Part shown: piece after piece, positions 1 to 6,543 of the stretch
How the letters are laid out: the number at the start of each line of letters is the position of its first letter
Numbering within the stretch: the first letter of the stretch is position 1
Assembly (NCBI GenBank): GCA_030017655.1
Contig: JASEIM010000007.1
Span: 31,471 to 95,470, forward strand
Source: Methanobacterium sp.
Lineage (GTDB): Archaea; Methanobacteriota; Methanobacteria; Methanobacteriales; Methanobacteriaceae
Direction: 5' to 3'
Length of the DNA stretch: 64,000 nucleotides
Made by a program: the position numbers and the translations under genes
Notes under the pieces: generated by a model
What the model was told of the DNA's origin: nothing
Databases searched by the model: none
Seen by the model: the letters and a program-made list of their open reading frames with translations, nothing else

Positions 1-176
1 TGATGTCCTGCCTGTTTACCTACATAAATAAGCTTTGCACCATCTGCATACTTTAAAATCTCATCATTTGCAAGCTTATCATATAATACAACATCTGCTT
101 TTTTTAATGCATTAACAGCTTTTAGAGTGATTAGTTCTGGATCGCCAGGTCCTGCTCCTATTAAATATACTACCAT
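1..176 (-). CDS. cobA: Uroporphyrinogen-III C-methyltransferase, N-terminal part (cut by window edge)
   Basis: Reading the minus strand from the ATG at 176 gives a protein beginning MVVYLIGAGPGDPELITLKA, the N-terminal SAM-binding signature (GAGPGDPELIT) of SUMT-type tetrapyrrole methyltransferases. The family methylates uroporphyrinogen III at C2 and C7 to precorrin-2, the entry to sirohaem, cobamide and F430 synthesis in the cytoplasm. About 58 residues are visible; the rest lies beyond the edge, so a fusion with a uroporphyrinogen synthase domain cannot be excluded. It lies 65 bases downstream of purQ on the same strand, so co-transcription is possible. Identification is by motif; the symbol is by family. 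Confidence 0.85.
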   Translation of the reverse strand, partial: MVVYLIGAGPGDPELITLKAVNALKKADVVLYDKLANDEILKYADGAKLIYVGKQAGH

Positions 177-241
177 GTGTTCACCGCTTAAAAATATAGA
201 AATATCTAATTAACTATTTTTGAAATATTTTAAATAAAATT

Positions 242-901
242 TCAGGATTTGAAGTTAATAATCCCTTTAAAAAACTTCAAACCATCATCTGAACCTAAAA
301 CTGATTCCGAAGCCCTCTCAGGGTGTGGCATTACAGCACATACAAGCCCTGATTCATCGCAAACTCCAGTTATTGCTTCAAGAGAGCCATTAGGGTTCTT
401 ACCTTCAAATTTAAGAACGATCTGATCCTGATCATGAAGTTTTTCGATTTCTTCAATATAGTATCTGCCTTCTGCATGGGCTATTGGCATTTTAATTATT
501 TCATTCTTTTTATAAAGGCTTGTAAATGGAGTTCTGGTTGATGTAACCTTTAATTCAACTCTTTTACAGATAAATTTGGCGTTTTCATTGTTTGTAAATA
601 CTCCTGGCACTAAACCAACCTCTGCAAGTATCTGAGCACCGTTACAAATTCCAAGAACGGGTTTTTCTTCTTTAACTGCTTCCTTTATTCCTTCTATAAC
701 TGGAGTTATGCTTGCAATTGCTCCAGCTCTAAGATAATCTCCGTAAGAAAATCCGCCGGGGATAACAATGGCATCAAAGTTGGATAAATCTTTCTGATTC
801 CACCAGACATAATCTGGTTCTCCACCTGCAAGTTCCAGTGCATGGTAAACATCTCTATCACAGTTTGAACCAGGGAAACGTATGACACCTACTTTCATCA
901 T
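242..901 (-). CDS. purQ: Phosphoribosylformylglycinamidine synthase, glutaminase subunit PurQ
   Basis: PurQ releases ammonia from glutamine and passes it to PurL, converting FGAR to FGAM in purine synthesis. The 219-residue class I glutamine amidotransferase shows the nucleophile elbow GICNGAQ (Cys86) and the His193-x-Glu195 pair in MPHPERAS; PGGFSYGDYLRAG near residue 48 is characteristic of PurQ. The start is a double ATG; the GAGG ribosome binding site lies 4 bases before the first and 7 before the second, so the protein may begin one residue later. It follows purS by 23 bases and is the third gene of a purC-purS-purQ operon. PurL is not in the window. Confidence 0.95.
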   Translation of the reverse strand: MMKVGVIRFPGSNCDRDVYHALELAGGEPDYVWWNQKDLSNFDAIVIPGGFSYGDYLRAGAIASITPVIEGIKEAVKEEKPVLGICNGAQILAEVGLVPGVFTNNENAKFICKRVELKVTSTRTPFTSLYKKNEIIKMPIAHAEGRYYIEEIEKLHDQDQIVLKFEGKNPNGSLEAITGVCDESGLVCAVMPHPERASESVLGSDDGLKFFKGIINFKS

Positions 902-924
902 TTTTCCTCTTTATTAATGTGTAT

Positions 925-1179
925 TTATGAATTATGGGGGGTTATTTTTATTTCATAGTCATGGATTACTGGATTGCACAGAAGTCTCTGACACATATCG
1001 TCCACTTCTTCCCTTGCAATCTTTTCATCTTCTTCATCAATTGTAAATTTGATTGTTTGGACAGTATCTGTCCCTTCAACTTCGTATCCTAAAAGAGCAA
1101 GGGCTCTTTGAATGGTTGAAGCTTCTGGATTTAACATGCCTTTTTTCAGGCTTATTTTCACTTCAGCATTGTATTTCAT
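925..1179 (-). CDS. purS: Phosphoribosylformylglycinamidine synthase subunit PurS
   Basis: This 84-residue protein matches PurS, the small dimeric scaffold that joins PurQ to PurL in the three-part FGAM synthase of archaea and Gram-positive bacteria. The family pattern is visible: a short beta strand (YNAEVKISLKKGMLNPEA), then QRALALLGYEVEGTDTVQTI, and a C-terminal strand ending NPVIHDYEIKI. GGTGATG lies immediately upstream of the ATG as ribosome binding site. It sits between purC and purQ on the same strand, which supports the assignment. Length is normal for the family. Confidence 0.93.
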   Translation of the reverse strand: MKYNAEVKISLKKGMLNPEASTIQRALALLGYEVEGTDTVQTIKFTIDEEDEKIAREEVDDMCQRLLCNPVIHDYEIKITPHNS

Positions 1180-1285
1180 TTCATCACCATAAAATAAGAT
1201 TTATTTTGATCAGATGTATCAATTCATAGATTGCTCCTTATACTTATTAATTTTATTTATGAAATATAAAAAAATAAATTTTTCA

Positions 1286-1339
1286 GGTTGAAGGAAAAAT
1301 TCTATTTTTCCTGAACCCAAAAAACAAAGTTTTTTGAGG
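1286..1339. repeat. Two-hairpin palindromic intergenic element, copy 1
   Basis: Two adjacent perfect hairpins with three-base loops. The first stem pairs 1293-1300 with 1304-1311 (8 bp, loop TCT) and is closed by an outer GGTT/AACC helix (1286-1289 with 1314-1317). The second pairs 1318-1325 with 1329-1336 (8 bp, loop AAA) and is followed by AGG. The same architecture recurs at 49094-49147 with different but still complementary stems. This copy lies between purC and purS and, relative to transcription, is in the opposite orientation to the other copy. Confidence 0.75.
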
Positions 1340-1350
1340 TTTTTAGTATT

Positions 1351-2097
1351 TTATATCTCAATATTCCATCTATTTTTATCCTTTTCATCAAGTATTATAG
1401 ATGCTACTCTTTTATAGGCTTCAATAACTCCGGATTCACCCTTTCTGAAGAGATCTTTATCCAGAATATCACATGTTTCAGCATCCCAGAATCTGCATGT
1501 GTCTGGACTTATTTCATCACCAAGAACTATATTTCCATCTGAATCATATCCATATTCAATTTTAAAGTCAGGGAATAAAAGACCTTTTGATTCCAGGAAT
1601 TCCTTCAAAACTTTGTTTATTTTTAAGGTGATTTCTTTAATCATTTCCAGTTTTTCTTTTTTTATTATACCTAATGCAATTGCTATATCGTCATTCAGCA
1701 TTGGATCCCCATATTCATCGCTTTTATAGTCTATCTGGATAATTGGAGGATCAAATGTTTGTTTTGGCTTAAATGGGTATCTTCGAAGTAAGCTTCCAGC
1801 AGCAATGTTTCTAGTGATAACTTCAAGTGGAATCATTTCAAGCTTCCATGAAAGCATCATACCCGGTTTAATGAGATCAATGTACTGGGTTTTAATTCCT
1901 GCCTCTTCAATGATTTCAAATAGTTTTGCAGAAATTATGGAATTCCAGAAACCTTTTTCATTGATACTATCCTTTTTAGCCCCATCTCCAGCCGTAATGT
2001 CATCTCTAAATTCCACTATGACTTTTTGAGGGTCATCTGTTTCGTATACTCCTTTCGCCTTGCCCTGATAAATTAATTTTCCAGCTTTAATGGTCAT
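1351..2097 (-). CDS. purC: Phosphoribosylaminoimidazole-succinocarboxamide synthase (SAICAR synthetase)
   Basis: PurC joins aspartate to CAIR with ATP to give SAICAR in cytosolic purine synthesis. The 248-residue length is typical of the single-domain prokaryotic enzyme. Family motifs visible include the N-terminal YQGKAKGVYETDDP, FRDDITAGDGAKKD, EVITRNIAAGSLLRRYPF, and DFKIEYGYDSDGNIVLGDEI near residue 180, then SPDTCRFWD. The ATG is preceded by a GGAG site 5 bases away. It is the first gene of the minus-strand purC-purS-purQ set; the 171-base gap to purS contains a palindromic element. Confidence 0.96.
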   Translation of the reverse strand: MTIKAGKLIYQGKAKGVYETDDPQKVIVEFRDDITAGDGAKKDSINEKGFWNSIISAKLFEIIEEAGIKTQYIDLIKPGMMLSWKLEMIPLEVITRNIAAGSLLRRYPFKPKQTFDPPIIQIDYKSDEYGDPMLNDDIAIALGIIKKEKLEMIKEITLKINKVLKEFLESKGLLFPDFKIEYGYDSDGNIVLGDEISPDTCRFWDAETCDILDKDLFRKGESGVIEAYKRVASIILDEKDKNRWNIEI

Positions 2098-2734
2098 GTT
2101 AACTCCATTCCTGTATTAATATTTTAATTTGTAAATGTTGTATTATCTGTGTGATTGATTCATATAATAATCTTTACCAGTATTTGTCTTATAATTCTAT
2201 TTTAAATCACTATCAAACCCTAACCTTTTTTTAAATATAGGCCTTCCCACTCTCTAATATGGGTATGATAATTAATCAATACAAATGCTACTTTTAATGG
2301 TACCATTTTTTGATATATCATAATATAATATAGTGTTTATGTTGGATCTTCAGTATAATAATATTTAGGCAAGAAATTGTTCTTAAAATTTTTCAGTAGA
2401 ACATGAAGATAGGAAAAAGGATTTTTCAGCGCATAATTAGTGTAATCATATGGGGTGATCTGGTAGTATTTATTCATTTATTTATGTTTTTATAAACTTG
2501 AAAATGTTATTCATGTAAAAAAAGGTTATAGAATTCACTTTTAATAGATTTAATGGCACTGGCTTATTTGTTAGTTATAAGTAACTTGGAAATTTAAGAA
2601 TAGTTATTAAGACTTGTAACCAAATATATTAAATGTAAAACTTAATATATCTCTAAAATTAAGATTTAATGTGGTATTTTTCAAAAAAATCTATCAATAC
2701 TGAATAATGGAATTGACTATATTGTAATTTCAAA
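2098..2734. other. Intergenic region between divergent purC and glmS
   Basis: About 640 bases of very AT-rich sequence between divergent genes. It should hold the purC promoter on the minus strand. The only coding-like item is a 30-codon plus-strand frame at 2403-2495, a hydrophobic peptide beginning MKIGKRIFQRIISV. It lacks a clear ribosome binding site and is not called as a gene. No RNA gene was recognised. Confidence 0.4.
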
Positions 2735-2745
2735 TTTATATAAAA
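2735..2745 (+). promoter_or_regulatory. Probable TATA box of glmS
   Basis: TTTATATAAAA is a strong archaeal TATA-like element. Transcription starting about 25 bases downstream would begin near 2766 and give a leader of about 30 bases before the ATG at 2796. Inferred from sequence and spacing only. Confidence 0.5.
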
Positions 2746-2795
2746 TGATGAATTAACAACTAAATAATGATTATAAACACCATTTGGTGAAATAC

Positions 2796-4574
2796 ATGTG
2801 TGGAATAATAGGATGTATATTAGACAATAAAAAAGCAGCTCCTGTATTACTGGATTGCGTTAAAAAACTTGAATACAGGGGTTATGATTCAGTAGGTATT
2901 GCTACTTCTTCAAGTGAAATAAGGATAAAAAAAGACAGTGGAAAAATTGATGATGTTCATGAAAATTTACGTTTAAATGATTTACCTGGAGATATGGGTA
3001 TAGCTCATGTAAGGTGGGCAACACACGGTCTCCCTACTAAAGAAAATGCTCATCCTCATACTGATTGTAAAAATAAAATTGCTGTTGTTCATAATGGAAT
3101 TATAGAGAATTATAAGGAACTTAAAGATCAGTTGATAAAAGAGGGACACCACTTTAAATCTGAAACAGATACAGAAGTCATTCCTCACCTTATAGAGAAA
3201 TATATGGAAAGTGGTAATGATCTGGAATCTTCAACTAGGCTCGCCATTGGAGATATTAAAGGTTCATATGCAATAGCAGCCATCTCCCGTGATGAACCGA
3301 ATAGAGTAGTTGGAGCCAGAAAAGAAAGCCCGCTTATTGTTGGAAAGGGAGAAAATGAGTATTTCATAGCATCTGATGCTCCTGCAATTTTACAGCATAC
3401 CAATAAAGTTATTTACCTTGAAGATCATGAAATGGTGATTCTAAGTGAAGATGGCATTGAAATTAAAGATGCTGACGGTAATATAATTGAAAAAGAGATT
3501 TTTACCATTGATTGGACTCCAGATATGGCCGAAAAAGGTGGTTATGATCATTTCATGCTAAAAGAGATTCACGAACAGCCTGAAGCAGTGAAAAATACCC
3601 TGCTTGAATCATCAGAAATCAAAAACATTGTTAAAAAATTCCCGGATATTAACAGGATCTGTTTTGTGGCCTGTGGAACATCTTATCATGCATCCCTTAT
3701 TGGTAAATATTTATTCGAAAAACTGGTTGGTATTCCAGCAGATGTTACACTGGCATCTGAATTTGAATACTCTGCAGATACATTAGACGATAAAACTCTT
3801 GTTATCCTTATAACACAGTCTGGAGAAACTGCAGATACACTCAAAGCTCTAAGGCTGGTTAATCATAAATCTAAAACTCTGGCAATAGTAAATGTTCTTG
3901 GAAGCACAATTACAAGGGAAGCTGAATATGTTATATACACAAGAGCGGGGCCCGAAATTGGCGTAGCTGCTACTAAAACATATGTAAGTCAATTAGCATG
4001 TATATATCTTCTTGCAGTTTATATGAGTGGGAAAGAGGAGTTAATGGAAAAATTACAGAGTATTCCTAGGTATATGCAAAGTGCTCTTGAAAAAGAAGAC
4101 TTTATTAAAGAAATAGCGCAAAAATACAAAGATGCAAAAGATTTCTTCTTTATTGGGAGAGGCTTTTCTTATCCAACAGCCATGGAAGGGGCATTAAAGC
4201 TGAAAGAGATAACATATATACATGGTGAAGGTTATGCTGCTGGAGAATTGAAACACGGCCCGTTAGCTCTTATTGATGAAGGTGTCCCTGTTGTAGCGGT
4301 TACTCCTCCAGGTAAAAGTCATGAAAAAACACTAAGCAACGTTGAAGAGGTTAAAGCAAGGGGTGCTCATGTTATTGGGCTTGGGTCATCTGAAGATGAA
4401 GTCTTAAAATATGAAGTTCACGACATGATTGAATTTGAGGATGAAATTGATGAGATGTTTTCATCCATACCCTATGTCATCCCCCTACAACTTTTGTCAT
4501 ATTATATCAGTGTAATGAAGGGCATTGACCCGGATAAGCCTAAGAATCTGGCTAAATGTGTGACTGTAGAATAG
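2796..4574 (+). CDS. glmS: Glutamine--fructose-6-phosphate aminotransferase (isomerizing)
   Basis: GlmS converts fructose-6-phosphate and glutamine to glucosamine-6-phosphate, the entry to UDP-GlcNAc used for pseudomurein and for the pseudaminic-acid pathway encoded later in this window. The 592-residue protein has an N-terminal Ntn-hydrolase amidotransferase domain (MCGIIGC; Cys2 becomes the nucleophile, HVRWATHG follows) and two SIS domains from about residue 285 (FVACGTSYHASLIGKY, ITQSGETADTL), ending LAKCVTVE. The frame is open back to a TTG at 2784, but Cys must be N-terminal and GGTGA lies 5 bases before the ATG at 2796, so that start is chosen. Confidence 0.96.
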   Translation: MCGIIGCILDNKKAAPVLLDCVKKLEYRGYDSVGIATSSSEIRIKKDSGKIDDVHENLRLNDLPGDMGIAHVRWATHGLPTKENAHPHTDCKNKIAVVHNGIIENYKELKDQLIKEGHHFKSETDTEVIPHLIEKYMESGNDLESSTRLAIGDIKGSYAIAAISRDEPNRVVGARKESPLIVGKGENEYFIASDAPAILQHTNKVIYLEDHEMVILSEDGIEIKDADGNIIEKEIFTIDWTPDMAEKGGYDHFMLKEIHEQPEAVKNTLLESSEIKNIVKKFPDINRICFVACGTSYHASLIGKYLFEKLVGIPADVTLASEFEYSADTLDDKTLVILITQSGETADTLKALRLVNHKSKTLAIVNVLGSTITREAEYVIYTRAGPEIGVAATKTYVSQLACIYLLAVYMSGKEELMEKLQSIPRYMQSALEKEDFIKEIAQKYKDAKDFFFIGRGFSYPTAMEGALKLKEITYIHGEGYAAGELKHGPLALIDEGVPVVAVTPPGKSHEKTLSNVEEVKARGAHVIGLGSSEDEVLKYEVHDMIEFEDEIDEMFSSIPYVIPLQLLSYYISVMKGIDPDKPKNLAKCVTVE

Positions 4575-4610
4575 AGCTAATTTATTTAGCTCTATATTAA
4601 ATTCTTTTTT
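4572..4610 (+). terminator. Hairpin terminator of glmS
   Basis: A perfect 9-bp stem (4572-4580 with 4586-4594, loop TTTAT) begins on the glmS stop codon itself and is followed by a T-rich stretch with six consecutive Ts at 4605-4610. It separates glmS from the convergent receiver-protein gene ending at 4616. Archaea mainly use oligo-T signals, so the stem may be secondary. Confidence 0.6.
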
Positions 4611-4615
4611 ATATT

Positions 4616-5398
4616 TTATTCTAAATCTACAACATAATGTTCTTCTGCAAAATACCCTCTTTCTCCTAATTCTTTGATAATCTCTACCAGATCCTCCAAA
4701 TCATCTGCCTGGGCTGATGATACTTTGATATCTTTTTCACTTACTGATAATTTATCATCCTGCCTTTTAAAGTCGTTTGCTACCTTAATCCACAAACTTT
4801 TAGGAACTCTTTCATTGAAAAGCTGGATATTACTTGTACTTTCTCCACTTCTAGTGGCCTGTGAACTTTCCAAATCATGGAAAGTATGGATTTTTTCTTC
4901 TAACTTTTTCTGTACTCCATCTATTTCCCTGACGCCTTTTTTCTTTAGTTCTTCTGTATATTGTTTAATTAATTCCACCAAATCATCACGGCTTTCTATT
5001 AACTCTTTTTCAGTATTTTTCCGTTCAATTGCATATGATATGGACCGTGATAGTATCCTATTATTAACATCGCCTTTAATTAGATAATCCTGAGCACCCA
5101 TTCTAACAGCCTTAATAGCCAGCTCTTCATCATCTAATCCACTTAATATTACAATTGGTAATTCTGGTTCCTGTGCATGCGCATTTTCGAACGTTTCAAA
5201 ACCCATACTATCTGGTAAACTAAGATCTAACAGTAAAACGTCGAAATCACCCGATTTAAGTAGATTAAGACCTTCATTTAGTTTGGTAGCATGCCGTAAT
5301 TCAAATTTAGGCTTGATTTCTTTAAACATTTCACCTATAAATCTTGCATCCGCTTCATTATCTTCAATTAACAGTACTTTAATAGACTCGTTCTTCAT
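4616..5398 (-). CDS. Response regulator: receiver domain with coiled-coil and unknown C-terminus
   Basis: Residues 6-125 form a CheY-like receiver domain with the acidic pair in IEDNEAD (Glu12, Asp13), phospho-acceptor Asp58 (VLLLDLSLPDS), the Thr/Ser position in ILSGLDD and conserved Lys108 (DYLIKGD). A charged helical linker follows (about 130-175), then an unassigned segment with no DNA-binding motif that I recognise. It probably receives phosphate from a sensor kinase encoded elsewhere; none is adjacent. The start is set at 5398 rather than 5419 because GGTG lies 8 bases before that ATG. Such single-receiver proteins are common in Methanobacterium; the output is unknown. Confidence 0.8.
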   Translation of the reverse strand: MKNESIKVLLIEDNEADARFIGEMFKEIKPKFELRHATKLNEGLNLLKSGDFDVLLLDLSLPDSMGFETFENAHAQEPELPIVILSGLDDEELAIKAVRMGAQDYLIKGDVNNRILSRSISYAIERKNTEKELIESRDDLVELIKQYTEELKKKGVREIDGVQKKLEEKIHTFHDLESSQATRSGESTSNIQLFNERVPKSLWIKVANDFKRQDDKLSVSEKDIKVSSAQADDLEDLVEIIKELGERGYFAEEHYVVDLE

Positions 5399-5419
5399 TG
5401 ATTCAACACCTATTAACAT

Positions 5420-5999
5420 AAGATTTTAGATATTTGGATTTTTTTCAACAAATTTAATTTCTAATTAATATTTTTTATTATTTATTTATGTTTACTTCTT
5501 ATTGAAATTTACTTTTACATGATAAATGGCAAAATTTAAAATATCCATTTAAAAGTTAAATATATTAAAAAGCAATAAAAAGCCATCTTAATGGGTATAA
5601 TGGCTTAATTAAGGTTCAGAAGCATTTTTTACTCCAAAAAATGAATTCAGGATTTCAATTATTTCCACCAAATGTTTAGATGTTTCAATAGATCTTATCA
5701 TAAATTTTGAAATAATCTTTCTTCACGCACCATAGACTTATATTTAGTATTTTATTGCATATTTGCACAAAACTTCATCTATCATTAATAATACGTAAAA
5801 TTGGCAGTTTAGGAATGCATTTTAAATCGATATGAATTCAAATTTAACATTATTATAATGCCATATTCATTAAAATGTATTTTTAAACAAACTGAGCCAT
5901 ATTTAAAAAAATTTAATTATTAAAAAATTAAATTTATTAGAAAGTTATAAATTTCAAAATAAATCTATATTCTAGTATCAGTAAAAGAGGAAGTTTTCA
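5420..5999. other. AT-rich intergenic region
   Basis: About 580 bases between divergently transcribed genes. It contains a perfect 8-bp hairpin (5623-5630 with 5636-5643, loop ACTCC) inside a possible 30-codon minus-strand frame (5609-5701, starting MIRSIETSKHLVEI). That frame reads like protein but has no convincing ribosome binding site, so it is noted and not called as a gene. Confidence 0.4.
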
Positions 6000-6308
6000 A
6001 TGAATTCTGGGAAGAAAGGAAAATTATTTGCAGTTTTAATGGTATCGTTAGTAGCATTTGGATTTGGTTCATGTGCCAATGTACTGAATTCTGGTAATGA
6101 TATCACCTATGGAATTTTACCATCATCTTTTTCTCTTGATAATGAAAATCAGATGGCAGTTATAGATGATCCCTCATTTGAACCAGTTCATGTCAAAAGA
6201 CATTTTTATAACCTCACAAATTCCACAAATATGACAAATATAACTTCAAATTCAACAACTAATAAGAGATATAAATCTAACAACACCAAAAATAGCAACT
6301 CAGGATAA
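6000..6308 (+). CDS. Small secreted protein rich in N-glycosylation sequons
   Basis: This 102-residue protein has a lysine-rich N-terminus and a hydrophobic stretch (LFAVLMVSLVAFGFGS, about residues 9-24), a typical signal peptide. The mature part is short and low in charge, and its last third is Asn/Thr/Ser-rich with six N-x-T sequons between about residues 71 and 96 (NLT, NST, NMT, NIT, NST, NNT). I recognise no family. It is probably exported and, if the sequons are used, heavily N-glycosylated by the archaeal AglB pathway. GAGGAAG lies 7 bases before the ATG. It stands alone between long non-coding stretches. Confidence 0.65.
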   Translation: MNSGKKGKLFAVLMVSLVAFGFGSCANVLNSGNDITYGILPSSFSLDNENQMAVIDDPSFEPVHVKRHFYNLTNSTNMTNITSNSTTNKRYKSNNTKNSNSG

Positions 6309-6543
6309 TTCATTAATAAAAAGGGCTCAATACGTATTAAATCAAAATAAACTTTAAATTGGATATAATAATGAATTTTAACATCCAGAATATACAATTT
6401 TTTGTTGAAGAACTTCAATTTCTGTTTTTTAATGTATTCAGGATTTTCAAGTATTTTCAGGAATTTAAATTTAATTTATAAATAAAAATAATAAAATATA
6501 TCTTCATAACAGTATACTCTAGTTTTAGAAATCAGTTGATATC

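Noticed and set aside
706..888. Open frame opposite purQ
   Set aside because: It lies wholly inside purQ on the same strand in another frame and has no family features.
2403..2495. 30-residue hydrophobic peptide frame
   Set aside because: Plausible as a membrane peptide, but no ribosome binding site or promoter could be tied to it; left as a note for the gap.
2784..2795. Upstream TTG start for glmS
   Set aside because: It would add four residues before the cysteine that must be N-terminal, and it overlaps the GGTGA ribosome binding site.
5609..5701. 30-residue minus-strand frame
   Set aside because: Protein-like composition but no ribosome binding site, and it contains a perfect hairpin that may explain its conservation instead.
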